Shown here: in pieces, positions 13,631 through 36,900 of the stretch
Layout: each line of letters begins with the position of its first letter
Position numbering within the stretch: position 1 is the first letter of the stretch
NCBI GenBank assembly: GCA_903813345.2
Contig: CAIIXF020000001.1
Span: 12,259,915-12,323,914, forward strand
Reading direction: 5' to 3'
DNA: 64,000 bases
Source: Owenia fusiformis
Taxonomy: Eukaryota; Annelida; Polychaeta; Sabellida; Oweniidae
Made by a program: the position numbers and the translations under genes
The notes under the pieces: model-generated
What the model was told of the DNA's origin: nothing
The model's input: only the letters and a program-made list of their open reading frames with translations
Database searches by the model: none

Positions 13631-16600
13631 TATCTTTAACAAGAGCATTATTTTTAAGATATATTTAGCAATGTGTATCTGAGGCATAGTACTGTTTACA
13701 CATACAGTATAATATCTATATCAAGTGCATGCCCATTGTTGATGATGCCATGAACATTTAGCCTAAATACTGATATACAGCACACTCCCATATTGTCCTT
13801 ACCCCTTTTTGGTAAATGGACGTCTACATACATTTGTAAAAATTGCCATAAAATATTGTATTTTAAATGCCTGTTTTAAAAATAGATCATAAGTTGAACT
13901 CTCCAAAGAGGTTGTGCATGCCAAAAGCGAAATATATTTGCATTCATCAAACACATTTACAAATGTTAGATGTGCACATGGAAAGCTTGGTGCAGAATGT
14001 CACTTTTAGTTGCTAATTTTTCCAGACTCAATGTTATTTCAATGGGATGTTTCAACAAAAATTGTGCTTAATTTGTCTAAATCTGAATGCTCATCAAGAT
14101 GTTTCCCTTCTTCTTGTCATAAAATATTTTAGACATGCCCTGGATTTTGAAAGAATCAATAATAATTTCTGGATTCTGACCTAGTCCTGTAGTGCTATTC
14201 TTAAGGGTATGATTAACCATGTGGAAAACCTTAGGTGATCCTTCAGTGTCATCATTTGGAATTTAATTTCTTTAGCATGACCAAGTTAGTCTTTAACCTG
14301 CTGGCAGAGTCTAGTTATAAACTAAAGACGAAGCTCTCTTTTAAGATATAAAGTCGAACAAATGCAAAGGGTAGCTAGTCTTGAGGTTTCATTATTGGGG
14401 ATTATCATTTATAGTCTCGTTATGTCATTTATTGATATAAACAAGAACTCCTTTTATAATGTGAGTAACATTTTCTAAACATGAACAAGCCTTGGTTGAA
14501 CTTCAAAGCATAACTCATTCTATATCAGATACAGTAGAGGTTTTTCTCTATATCAGTAGACATAGAGTTGGTTCTGCCATACTTCACCATCATATTCCCT
14601 CTTGCAAACTCTTCACATTACCTCTATCTCTAATGTACGTTGTCCTGTTCAACATTGTTGGGTGCTTTTCTGGGTTATTCTGTTCATCATAAAACTTTCT
14701 AATCTAATGGCTCATTGATCATGTTTGTTTGTATCTGAAGAATCTTGTTGTCAACTACTCTATGAGATAATTCTTTAAAAAGCTTATCTTCATGAGTACA
14801 AGTATACCAGTCTCTGATACTCAGAGTTATTGTCAACCAGTATAAGGTAGTTTCATGTTTCAAAGGAGTTGCAGCATTAAAAAGGAAATTATCATGATGC
14901 AATATTTTAATTAACGTTCAAGAGAAAGCCCATTGTTAAGGAAGGCACAGGTGCTATAAATTTTATGTGAGTCAACTAAATCATCTCCTTCTACTCTGTC
15001 TACCTTATACTGTATATATGAATTATACTATTCTACAATATTAAAAATGTGCATCATGTTAAGTTGAACTGAAAATAGAGATAAATATTAATAAATGTGA
15101 GGAAGTGTACTAGTATAGATATATATGATGATGTACCTGCAAATAAAAGTGATACCTAGATAATCTGTGTCTCCATATATTGTTGATGATAAAAGTAGGC
15201 CATGTTTTTTATTTACCTTGAGATCTCCTGGCCTAAATCACTATGCCCATCGACTTTATTCCTTGCAAAAATCTCTGTTTTCCTCTGAAAAATACATGAA
15301 CATTTTTATTCGAAGGGATTCATAGCTGGCTGGTTTGCTTTAAAGCTAGATCACCTGGTATAAAGCAAATATAAACAGCACATCCTTTCAACACTTTCAT
15401 AAAAAATATGTGACCAAATATATTATATGGCCATTTACAGTATGAATGTAATTTAAACATATAAATAGTTATTTGAATTCATGTGATAACTGTACTTCTT
15501 ACTGAATGAGTTGAAATCAATCTCATTCTGTACTAGTAATTATTAAAGTCATAGTATTGAATTTATAATTGTTGATGAAGTTTATAATGAGGGAAATAAT
15601 GTAATATCCACTGGCAGTAAGTAAGGATAACTAGATCATTAAATCATTTTCAGTAATACTTAAGCTATATTGATTTCTGTATGATTAAACACAATTGGCT
15701 ATTTTTGAAATATTCATGAATTTCTTAAAATAGACACGGGACTTAAAAATTGTTATTTTTATACCAATCGAACAGTCAACCAATGATTTTGACAAATTTA
15801 TTAGATATCAAGTGAGTTTCCATTGCCTGAGGTCATCATATCACACATATTTCACTTGTTATGAATTCCCATATAAACTGAGCTACTCTGCTTGAATCAA
15901 GTAATTAATAAAAAATATGGATTATCGATTAGCGAAGCTTTTGTCACATTTTCTCTTCATTAGAAAGGATGTATAGCAAACAATTATTGTATTGTAGTTG
16001 GGGTCTTTTGAGATAAGATACAAGATACCAAAAACATTAAGCATAAGAGGCTTATTTTAGATGTTTGATTTTATAACTTTCGCTGTATAGATTGGGTAAC
16101 ACCAGCCCCCCCCCCTTCTGCCCCCCCACCCCCAACCATGAGAAATAAGAGTTTAAAAGAAACTACATGAAATTCCAGCATCTTCAATAGACCCCCCTTC
16201 CAATAAAGTGTCTATTAAGATTAGTTACTGATTTCTTCATTAATACATTGTTAGTTTCATCTACAGGTTGACCCTTTCAAAGTCCTTTGAATGAACATAG
16301 TGCACCCCTGGCAAACAGTTCAATCGAACCCTCCATTTGTAAATGATTTATTGAGGCATAAATCACATATTAAAAGTGAATAAAATATTGATATATCTCG
16401 GCATAAACCTGTTTTATTTAATATTTTTCACAATCAAATACATGCCACATTTATGATATTATATTACATATTCTAAAAAACTACCAAAATTAATATATTT
16501 AGTTATTTTATTGCCACCCAAGTTGGGCAGATGAGTGCATTATAGCTGTGAACATACATCCCAACATACTGCTACTGGATTATCCCAAGCTACATATAAT

Positions 16601-19479
16601 TAACAGATCTACATGGATTATCTAAATATAAATCGTAATCACAATCTGGGATATCTAGTATCAGTACATAGTAATGCATAATATTTCCCACATATGTTCA
16701 AGCTGGCATCTTCAATGATATCATCTATCATTATATCTATAGCATACACATGTGTGAAATTAGTCAAAGACATGGTCAGCTTCTGACTGGCCACATCAGT
16801 GCCTATAAATAATATATCAACTACTTTACAAACCTGCTTATCTATTTCCTGGGATAATCTATCAGTGTCTTGATCCCTAATCTCTTCATCTGCTCATCTC
16901 TCTAATCTGTTGTCTCATTGTAGACATGTGGTTGCCATAGATTTCTAGATCCCCAAGTGTTTAGTGGCCATGTGGTATCCAGAATCTAGTTCAGTGTCCA
17001 CAGTGTCTCTGTATTGTACGCATATTGAATGAGTATATTGGTTCAATTGCACTCTGATAACATAGAGCTATTCTTGTCATTTCATTCACTCAGTGACCTA
17101 TGATACTATCAGCTGTTACACTGGCACTACATAATTGTTATACAATGTCTAATATATGCACATTGAGGACCAGTGAAGCTTGGACAGGGTTATTTTCAGG
17201 CCATTCACCAAGCTGGCATTCCATTTGGTCTTTCAGGCGGTAGCTTTCAGGCTAGCCTCGCTTCATATTACATTAATCTACCAGCCATTCTCCATATTTA
17301 GTCTTACCCCAGTCAGTGTTGGTAAAAATAACTGTATTGTCAGTGAAGGGTAGAGGGGAGGAGGGTGGCTATGATGTTTGACCAAGTTCCTACCTCCTTA
17401 CCCCCCTTATTTTATATTGTCCATTATCTATTGTTTCAGTGACCATATCATTAGTTTATCATCCCTGAATATACTTTCTATATCCTGGACTTTGATGTAC
17501 CTATCTGATAAACTTCAGACAATCTTCTTCACTTTCGCTTATCTTATAAGAGTTCTGGGTCCTAGTCATCCGCAGTGGTGGCCCTGAACATGGATATCCT
17601 ATCTGAAATATTTGTGAATGGATTAGAGGCAGATCTACTACCTTATAAAGGGGTAGTAGGATGCATACATACTCCATACATACATTAGCTACTGTGCATT
17701 TAATAAAATCATCACAGTGATATATATTGAAGTATGAATTTATATTTACTTAAAACCCTTTTTAATAGTTTATGCATGTTGACAATGTTGCATTTAGTGC
17801 TATGATTGCTTATTTGCCATGCTGTACAGCCAATTGTTAGGATCGTTTGTCGATGTAATTACATGAGTTAATTCATTTTTTCTTTGTCAGTCCAATAATC
17901 TCTTCCTTCCTACTGTACTTAACATTATTGGTTAATAACAGGCAGTTTTCACGTTAACGACATACTATGCTATAATATTCTCGTTCCAAATTACAATGTG
18001 ATTTGAATGCTAATAACCGAGTCATCATAGCACTGAATGAAGTTTGATGGGAGATAAACTGTAGAAAAGCCCTGTATGTATTCATTCACTTTGTCATCTG
18101 TTTTACAAAATTTAACACAATTATTGTGGCAAGTGCGAAAAATCTTGTTTTAAGATTCTCTTCCTATTTCTTCAACGAGAAAGGTATATGTTGTTTAGGG
18201 ATACTTGTGTTTGAGGGAAAGTGATAGAGGATGACATAGTCTTCCTTGATGTAAGATTTCTGTGTCTATATATATAGCTTTATCTGTAATATAGGCTACA
18301 TGCGATTGATGTAAGAATTCTGTGCCTGTATGGTCTACACATACACTGATATCTATGCGAGACTTGTCTCTGTATAAGTTATACTGTATACATATATTAC
18401 ATATGTTCATCCTTCATATCAGGCTTCACTCAGGCTGGTACCTTTGACCACTTGGTATTCATGCATCCTTGCAGAGTAACCTGAGTTTGAAAGAAATGGT
18501 ACCATCAAAAACTCTGAGATTCTGAGCCTTCATTGCATTTATTCACTGTCTTTTTGACAATGTTCATTCATTATCTCTCTCTCTGAAATTGAAAGAATCT
18601 GACATGGATTTATAAAAAATGATTCCCACAAAACTGGTCTCATTTTTCACTGATAACGCTCATTTTTACAGAAATCAGCCTCACAATAGATGATCCAAAA
18701 ATTGTAGGCATTTTATCAGGATTTTAAGCAAAAATAGGTATATCAATAAAAATTGTCAGATGCTACTTTATCACATGACAATAATCATGTTTTCCTGTGA
18801 GATAGTTGAAGATGAGATAAAAGCTTGGTTGTTTTCATTGATGATAAAACAGTAAAAGAATTAATTAAATGTGACAGCATCAAAGGCAGATTTTGTATTT
18901 TTGAAATCAGAAAGATATATTGGTACATGGCTGTATAGTGATGGTAGGAGTCAATTTATGTTTGACTAACTCTCTCGAACAGGTTTCTGTTATAGAATGG
19001 AAACCGCCACACCCTCGGAACTACATAAATGTATTCTATGAGCTCTGCCATGATGAGATTAATACCATAATTATTTAAAGTATGTGTGAAGTGTAAAAAA
19101 GCAAATGTTTGTGTCTGGTACATAACTCCATATTAATGAGGCTTCGTTTTCTCAAAACTGAGATTGTACAAAAAAAACATTAACTGAACAAATTGATTTG
19201 TTAACATATTTGTAGAATCTCTGAAAGATGATACTGGGTGTGTAAGATTATATTCTGAACTTTGATTCTTTACTGTTATTTATACTTGAAGCAACATTAA
19301 ACTTGAACCCTTTTCAAGAGCTGTATTTCTTTTATACTCTTTCAAAGAGGGATAAATTGTATTATAATTCATTACCCTACATATAATAATTATTAGCAAA
19401 TCAGATTATGTTATATTAATGAGAAGACATAGAGGCAACATGAGTAAAACACAAACAGTACAGTAGAGTAGTACAGTAC
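13631..19479. other. Non-coding stretch, possibly a long MIB1 intron
   Basis: No exon recognised. It includes a C-rich tract at 16106-16138 and, at 14326-14369, an inverted copy of a dispersed motif also found at 56953 and 61757. If MIB1 transcription enters from the left, this and everything before it would be intron. I looked for the ankyrin exon that should directly precede the first MIB1 exon (human NGFNALHHAALRGNP) and did not find it. Confidence 0.4.
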
Positions 19480-19565
19480 AGTGTTCGGTAGTTGGTGTTT
19501 GGCATTATTCAGTTGGTGTTTGGTGTTTGACATCTGTAACAAATGACAGGTGGTGACATTTTACA
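19480..19565 (+). repeat. Dispersed G/T-rich repeat copy
   Basis: GTTGGTGTTTGGCATTATTC, GACATCTGTAACAAATGACA and GGTGGTGACATTTTACATG match the copies near 3430, 4500 and 23150. The palindromic CACCACAAGTGGTG end is missing, so this is a partial copy. Confidence 0.6.
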
Positions 19566-20102
19566 TGTTAATGTTTTCTTTGAGATTGTTAAGCTCTTAA
19601 TTAGTTGATAAGCATATAAACTGTTAAATCATTTATAATAGTCAGAGGGAGTTGTGGCTATCTGGTGTGAAACAGGGTACTCTACTGGCATTCATTAAGA
19701 GGTTAATGACCTCAAGTGACATCTATATTTGTGTTAGCCTGATTATGCTCATATTTGTACTTAGTTACATTTAGCTTGTTCCCATTGGATTCTGTTACAT
19801 TGATGAGAAGACACAAAAGGCAACATGAGAAAAACACAAATCAACTCAAAACCTGTATTAACCAAAAACATACATGAAGCACTCTGTCTTAAAGTAATGT
19901 GATTTACAAAGTGATCCTGTGCCCTTTTACACAAGAGTCTTGCATCAAGTTTCTAGTCTTCTCCCTTATTAATTTCTTATATTTGGTATTTTTCAGATCA
20001 GGTAGGGCCTAATGCAAGACTTACCTAAATTAGAAAGTTAAATGTCTATGTATTCTGTCCGATCACTAGAGCAAGCCATGATGCTTTTAATGTGTGTTTC
20101 AG

Positions 20103-29226
<9,124 letters not shown>

Positions 29227-29357
29227 CTTTGAATCTCTGTGTATCTATGCTGAACAGCAACATAAACTGGACACTGAAGACAATGTGAAATGTACTATGA
29301 TAAAATTCTCACTCTGATTTTGCTAATTTCAAATCCACTGAAAACTCTTCAATAGTG

Positions 29358-29452
29358 AATAAAATTATTGGGTCCTGTTTGGGGGCTGTTTTTAATGTGG
29401 AGCTTATTAGACTGGGTCATTTGTTATGTTTTAAGTGCAGCTGCTCAATAAA
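29358..29452 (+). terminator. MIB1 3' UTR with two AATAAA signals
   Basis: AATAAA occurs at 29358-29363 and 29447-29452, 132 and 221 bp after the MIB1 stop. Either could direct polyadenylation. Confidence 0.55.
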
Positions 29453-29559
29453 TTCAATGATTTAAGGACTTGATAGACGACAGGTCACTTTCGAGTTATT
29501 TGGAAATTCCCTTTTCACTGAACAACATGTAAATATTACTTAAGCAAAATCCAAAATCC

Positions 29560-29718
29560 AGTAAAACCTGTGATCTGGAATGTCACTGTTATATTATTGG
29601 AACACCTCTGATAGTGGGAAACGACCAACTGACTTAATGTTAAATGAACCACTGGAATATCTCCCCTGTGGAACATTTCTCGTGGTACGAAAAGTGTTCC
29701 ACTTACACAGGCTTTACT
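29560..29718. mobile_element. Short MITE with AGTAAAACCTG ends
   Basis: AGTAAAACCTGTGATCTGGA on the left and TTCCACTTACACAGGCTTTA on the right form imperfect inverted repeats, related to 24856-24995. It lies about 330 bp past the MIB1 stop and may end the transcribed region. Confidence 0.55.
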
Positions 29719-32590
29719 AAATATTAACTGCAATAACCAAGCAAAATTATATTTGGTGAATTGTCATGTCCTCCTTATAAAGAATATTCAATATCAGTAT
29801 GTTCTTAGTATTATGATGTTTTAAACTTCAAATTTATTTCGAATTTTCTGAAGCAATGAATTACATGTTGAAGAACATAATTTATAACCCAGATAGATTC
29901 TGCCACTCTTACCCCTTAATATGTCTAGAAGTAAAAATTCATCAGAATCCATTCAAGTGGAATTCGTGTAATAAGAGTGATATTTTAGTATAGGTACATT
30001 GCATACAATATATTTAATGTACCTACATGTATGTATATCTGGAACTGAAATTTGAGTAGTTGTGTATGCTTATATACTAGTAAATGTACCTGTGTATACA
30101 TACAACAGAAGAGACCAATTGTCAGTATAGTTGGTCTACTCAAATCTGATCTACTCAAATTTTGAATATTTGAAATGCTGATTTTAAAGTTAAAATAAGA
30201 GACTATTGCTATTATGAATATCAATTGTATTTGCATGCTTTTTGATCGTCGGTGTTATTATTGTATTGCAGTAAAGCACTAAATATTTATTTCAATCTAA
30301 CTTGACTTCAATTGTCTTTCAAAACATGAAGATCATACATTTTGCAATCCATAACTCTATTTTTGAAATTTGTTGAATCATATTGTTTCAAAAATTAAAT
30401 GTTTATTGCCAATGTTTACACTCATCAATGACAGATTAGAGGTGCAACATTTTTGCACCAGATTTTTAAAGGGTTATATTCAATGTACATTGTACAGGGT
30501 GTCAAAAAACAATGTTCATGCATATTTCAGGCCTGAATGATAGTGTAAATGGTCAAACATGGTGAAATAAAGAATTAGCCAATTAAATAAAGAATTAGCC
30601 AATTAAATAAAGAATTAGCCAATTAGAGTTCATCCTTAAACCTCCCAAGTACCTATAAGTCCAAAGTTTTAACATTCACATCATTGATTTTATACTCCCT
30701 AATAACCAGTTTAGGCCATGAAATCTTTAAAAACAAGGTTCCTTTAATGAGTCTGTAGTTGAGTCATTGCAGCTTTAGATGATTTTTCAAAAGATGCAGT
30801 ACTAGTATTTCATAAAAATCAAAAAAGACCACCTACAAAATCCTATCTGCGTCTGCGTCAGCAGATGTGATATAGAAAAACATGTCCATCTCTTAAGCAT
30901 TTAAAATTTTTCGTATTTTATACATGTATGCTCTGTGAGACATAGATGCTCATACTGAAATCATGTATTACTGCTAATCATCAATTTTGTCAGTCATACA
31001 TCTAAGGTTATTGTAGGGAAGAGCAGGCCAATATAAGGACCTCTGCAATTTCTAGGTTTACATTAATTCTTACCTCTGTCACATCAGGAACAAAATATTG
31101 TAAACAGACCATGGAGACAATAATCTTACATGTAGGTCGTAGGACCAAGATGTTTATTGCAATGTAGACCTTACTTTGTGAATAAAAATATTCTGTGTTT
31201 TAGTACATCTCTAAGTAATTGCAAAATTTACATTATAGGATAATAAGAAGTTCAATAACTGAAAAATAAAAGATGTCTACACTTATAAAATGTATGAGGC
31301 CATCCTGTTTATGGCTAATGTAAAGCTGAATATGTTACATGTTAAAGGTTTTGGGTCTTTACTCTCCTCTTGTTGAATCTATTGGTTATGATCGTAATTA
31401 AGGGAATGCAACAAGATAGAACGGAGTCCTGTGGTCACTATGAGGTAAATTCCAGATACGAGCATTAATATGTTACCCAATGGTATCTGTGTATGTTATG
31501 GGTGTGTTTTATTACATTTGTTGAAGGGAGGGGTCTATCAAAGAATTAATAACATTTTCATTTTATGCAAATTATCTATAGTATTGCCAAATTATCACAT
31601 TTTATTTTTAAAGGCTAAATTATCACTTCACAAAATTATTAATATGTCTTATTCATTCTGGACAATTTGGGAGATAATACATACTAAATCTTAATTATTA
31701 TGATAGACCCCCTCTATTTAATGCCCTGAAACTTTCTGACCACCCCAGCCTTTGTTACACAACTATGTAAAAGGCAGTCAGAATGTTCGGCAACAGATAA
31801 ATAAATCAGCAGTTTTAAAAAATCAACTGACAAAATGTGAGGGAAGTATAAAACAATAGGGTTTAGAAATTCAAATTAATTCATTTATATCATTTATATC
31901 AAAATAAAAAAGGATGTATTTAACAAAAAAAATCAGAAGATCGCAATCATGTCAAAATGTTATAGCTATTTATAATAGAGAATTTTGTATATAGAATTAA
32001 ATTAAACTAACTAGATAAAATGTTGAAACTTTATGCATGGATGACATCTATAAACATTAAATCCTATTGCAACCACTACCTTTATTTGTTTGTTGTTTGA
32101 TGGGAAGTATGTAGGATGACTACTGTAAATTGCTTTGGTTTGACGGCTGTTTTAATTTTGCGAGTTGATAAAAACCTCTAAATTAAGTCTTCGCCAATTT
32201 TTGAAAAATCCCCTGGACCTAAAATCTCGTCTACCCAATGTTTGCACGCAAAATTGACGTTATTCATGACTGAAATCGGGAAGACAAAAATGTGGGATAT
32301 TCTTTCAGACACAAATCCATTTTGGTAAGGTTTGTTTTAAAGTCGAAAAGCCTCAATAAGACAATACAAACCCAGATAAAACTCGAGAGACTGCCGGAAG
32401 GCAGATTTCATGTAATGATTTACGTTCATGTAAACAAGTAAAGTACATATAATCCCCATATAAAACACTGGCCTACGTGACATGTAATATAACATGTTCA
32501 AACTGAAATATAGAAATATGTTTTCAACATAGCATTTGCTTCCGTGTTCTTTATCCCCCTCTACCTGCTTAATAAGGCAATTTATCCTAT
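29719..32590. other. Intergenic stretch, nothing coding recognised
   Basis: AT-rich. It holds the 20-bp tandem repeat at 30565, an isolated mariner-type end ACAGGGTGTCAAAAAACAA at 30494-30512, and at about 32229-32302 a block that recurs inverted at about 39049-39122 (CATGACTGAAATCGGGAAGA). Confidence 0.45.
30565..30624 (+). repeat. 20-bp unit repeated three times
   Basis: AAATAAAGAATTAGCCAATT is present in three identical consecutive copies, implying recent expansion. Confidence 0.95.
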
Positions 32591-32591
32591 G

Positions 32592-32859
32592 CCAAGTAGA
32601 GTTTTAGAGATAAGTTGGAAAGATATATCCCGTATCCTGATTTTGAGGTTTCCATATCCTGAACCTCCATATCTCCCGCCATATCTCCCGCTCCAGGGCA
32701 TATCTTCCCGCTTCGAAAATTTTTTTTTGAAAAAATAAGAAAAAATTGAAAAAAATAAAAAATGTGAAAAAATAAAAAATTGAAAAAAGAAAAAAAAATT
32801 GAAAAAAAATTAGAAAATGTGAAAAAATAATTGAAAGAAAATTAGAAAACTCTACTTGG
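32592..32859. repeat. Repeat family X, copy 2 (left block)
   Basis: The ends CCAAGTAGAGTTTTAG and AAAACTCTACTTGG and the interior CCGTATCCTGATTTTGAGGT match copy 1. A long run of GAAAAAA/AAATTG units at 32718-32845 replaces part of the copy-1 interior. The sequence right of it is interrupted by the large transposon at 32864 and resumes at 38809. Confidence 0.75.
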
Positions 32860-32863
32860 TATA

Positions 32864-33420
32864 TAGGCCAGTCAATTGGTGATTTCACATCTGACAAATT
32901 GCAATAGTTTTGAAACATGGTTTAATTGGTGAATTGATATATATGAAGCAACATATTAAAAATATAGGAAAATATATGTAGTGGACAAATATGAAATTTC
33001 ACTTCTTAGGTACCCCCACCCCAATTTTGACTAGGGGTAAGGGGAAAAATAATTTCTCCATATTTGAATAGTTTCTTCATGTTTTTATGTTGTATTAGTT
33101 CAGGGGAAAGATTTAAAGTGGATTTAAATCTACTTTTAATGCTTTTTTGTGCCAACAATTGACAATTTACCTCCCAAATACACCAAAATATGTTGTCATA
33201 TGGCCAAAATATTTTATAATAATGTATATATTTCTCAATTCCTTGATCCAAGAGCCATAGAAAAATTCATGGTAATACTTCTATATACAGGTGATACACA
33301 TATGGAATACTGACTTCTCAACTTGCAAATTGTTGAAGAAAAAAATATTTAAAATTTCAATTTTTTGCCCCGCCCACTTTTGGGGTGACCTTACTTTTGC
33401 AACATAACTTCCAATATATA
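32864..33420. repeat. Left long inverted terminal repeat of the transposon
   Basis: About 550 bp, matched in inverse by 38250-38805 with many substitutions and small indels. The outermost 16 bp and a 30-bp block around GCCCCGCCCACTTTTGGGGT are the best preserved, suggesting they matter most for mobilisation or have diverged least. Confidence 0.8.
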
Positions 33421-33948
33421 CCACATATGTCCTCAAATTTGATATCAAAATACAGATATAAACCCATTCTGTCTTGTACATAACTTTTTATTGGAGTTAT
33501 TTCCCCTGTCTTGTTAAAAATCTCATAATATGTTGGATGCAAGATAAAATATTAGGGTCCAATTACCGTTACTTAATAACAACTGCGATATCACATATCT
33601 ATAGCTTAAATCAACTCTAATTTGAGAATACAACAAATACAACATGGTTACCTGACCAATAAACACTATCTCTTAGTTATTTAATCATTAAACAGTTTTA
33701 AAATGAAACTTAGAAACACTAGCGCCATCTAAAATTCAAGGGTCGACTTCAAAGTTGACTTCAAACGTTTTTCATCTATTGCAAAATTAGCTTTTCCAAA
33801 TTAATATATTTGAACAGAGGTGTAGAAAAAGAAAAATACAAAATGAACATCAAAATAACAATTATACATTGAATATATAAATAAATAACATCTATTTAAT
33901 ATAAATATACATATATTTATTCTATATAATGTATCAATATTACCAGCC

Positions 33949-36900
33949 ATGTTTCAGAACAACATCAGCTGGTCTGACATGGTCAAATCACGTATTAGTT
34001 TTACTAACGATTTACCATCTGCAGATGCAGTGTACCATAAGGTTTGTAGTGGTAACTTTAGATCAGGCAAGGGCATACCACAACAGTTTCAACTGAGTGA
34101 TGGGGAAAGGCAACCAAAAATGAAAAGAATGAGTGGACACCCTAATAAGACATGCAACGACAAGATGCTTTCAATAAAGTTGTTACCTTTCTTGAGGCGA
34201 ATGATGATGAACAAATAACTGTCACTGATCTTATTAGCAAGGTGAAAGAGTTCATAAATGACAGTGAAATTGAACCCTATAGCTTTAAATACATGAAGAA
34301 AGAGCTGAAAGCATTCTCTGGTGAGAACCTTATCATCAGTGATATCCAAGGAATACAAAATGTTGTTACCTTTCATGACAATGCTGCCAAAATATTGCAT
34401 GCTTTTCATCAACACAAAGGAGACCAAGTAGATGAAAAAGAGAAAATTATAGAAACTGCAGCAAGTTTGATAAAAAGTGCCATAGAGGACAAAAAGCAAT
34501 CTCCCCAAACTTATCCTGAATATGACACAATGTCCTCCATCAATGAGCCATTAGACTTTTTACCTGACATTTTGTCGATGTTTTTGAGCAAGTTGTTTGT
34601 TGGTAAAGATGTTAGAAACAAAGAAGCATGAATTGGACAAGCTATTATGCAGGCCACTCGTCCAAATGCCCTTTTGGCCCCATTACAGCTTGGTCTAGGT
34701 GTGCAGCTCCATCATCATTTCCAGTCAAGATTTTTGATTGACACACGTAACAAACATGGGTTTACTTGCTCATATTCTGAGGTCCAGAAGTTTGAAAGGA
34801 GTGCAGCATTGATGCAAAACACAGACATACCTAACATTACTCCTAATTATGTTGTACATCATGTTGCAGATAATGTAGATCACAACGTTTGAACTCTCGA
34901 TGGCAAGAATACGTTCCATGGAATGGGCATTATTGCAACAGTCACACCTAAAGTGAGAACAACTCGGCCAGTGATCAGACATGATGTGTCTTCAGAAGAT
35001 ATAGAGGCAATTGGTCGCATCAATACTCACTACTATTCAAATGATAATGATTTGTTTAGTAGTTTGAGGCATGAAGAGCTTGTGAGACAATCATTTGATA
35101 AACCTTTAACAGGCTTTGATCTTGTGTGGAAATAATTCTTGTATGATAGTATTTGTGAAACAATGCATGTTGTTTTTTAACTGTATAATTATATATAAAT
35201 GTCTTGTAATTGATTTTGTGAGGAAACCAAGTGTTTGGTTTGAAACACAATAAAATCTTGAATCTTGAATCTTCTTGCTTTTTAAGACTCCTTGTCCACT
35301 TTGGTCAGGATTTATGCAGATGGTTTATAAGGGGGAATATCCTGGTGAATCTTCAGTCATGTTTTCTACCTTTGATAGATATGGACCCAGGTAACATGTC
35401 ATGTATCTACTCCACTCCACTCCACTCCAAATACAGTTGGTCATATGTTATCTGGTAAGGCAGTTTCTAGGGCAGTTAGAGGCCACCTTCTGATCGATAG
35501 TGCATTGAATACTATGTTAGCAGCTCAGATATATGACATTGATCTTGATCAGACCAATGAAGAACAAAATGATTCACAAGAACAACCATTTGTAGAAGTA
35601 GAGAATGATACTACCCATATTGACCTGAAGGAATTGCATCTTGTCCTTGATAAGATAATTAATCATGTTCATGACAATGATGACAAAATTGATGTTGCAA
35701 CAGTCTTTGGAGAAAAGCTTCAAGCTGAGAAGGACTCACTTGAAAACCTAAAAACAGCAAAGCTATGGTTGCAATATATGGATATGATCGACCTATTTAG
35801 GAACTTCATAAAAGGAGAAAGGATTGGGAGTTGGACACTTCATCTCCAATGTTTGCATGATATGTTGCCATATTTTGCAGCAGCAGGTCACAATCTATAC
35901 CTAAAGTCTGTATATCTTTATCTCCAAAAATGAATAACCTTGAAAAAACAGAGCCCAGAGGAATATGCCCATTTTATGAATGGGCTACATGTCATTCGTC
36001 GATCAGATAGGTCATGGGCAGGACTATCTGCAGACCTCATGATTGAGCAATGCCTAATGCGAAGCATCAAGTCAACAGGAGGTCTCACGAGAGGCCGGGG
36101 TGTGGCTGAAATTCAGCGTCTGGTGTGGATTCGTTCCTCACCAGCATGCGGAGAGATAAGCAGTGCAATGCAAGAACTCACTGATATAACATATGCCACA
36201 AGTGAGCAGCATAAAGATGCAACACCAACAAGAATCACCAGAGATGTAACAGATGCTAAATGTATCCTGAAATACCTTGTTGAAAGAAATCCCCTTTTTC
36301 CTGAACAATCATTACGTAACATCACAACAGGAGTTGCAGCTTCTTCTGTCAATGCATATGACGCAAAAGAATTAGGCAACGTGATTGTGGCATCTATGAT
36401 TGGGAAAAAGGTATCTGAGTGTTCCTTCAAAAGAAAAAGCCAAGCTGTGACCATGGGATCAAAAACTGCAGTCAAGGTTAACAATGAAGAAATACACATA
36501 GATCCTATTTTGCTTTTTCAATGCCTAACCATAGCTGGTACACGATCTGGTGATTTGTCAGAGGCTCTAGGTTATGAGCTTTGTTCCTTTCCACTGGCTT
36601 TGTTTGAATCAAAAGGTGTAATGAGACCAGCGGTAAAATCACAACTGGCAGAGGCATTGTGGACACCAAAAATATCTTCCTTACCAGGGCCAAGTGACAA
36701 AGATGTTCAACATGTAATTGATGGAGGCGCCCTTCTTCATCGCATTCCTTGGCAAAAAGGTTTTACATGGGAGAACATTTTAAGCCAATATGTATACTAT
36801 GTGCAGATGAGGTACCAAAATGCTGAAATACTGTTTGATGGGTATCAAAATGGCCCTAGCACAAAAGATGCAACTCATCTTCGTAGAAATGGAGGGAAAA

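Noticed and set aside
34089-34508. 139-codon minus-strand open frame
   Set aside because: Antisense shadow of the transposon gene, whose + strand frame has clear family similarity.
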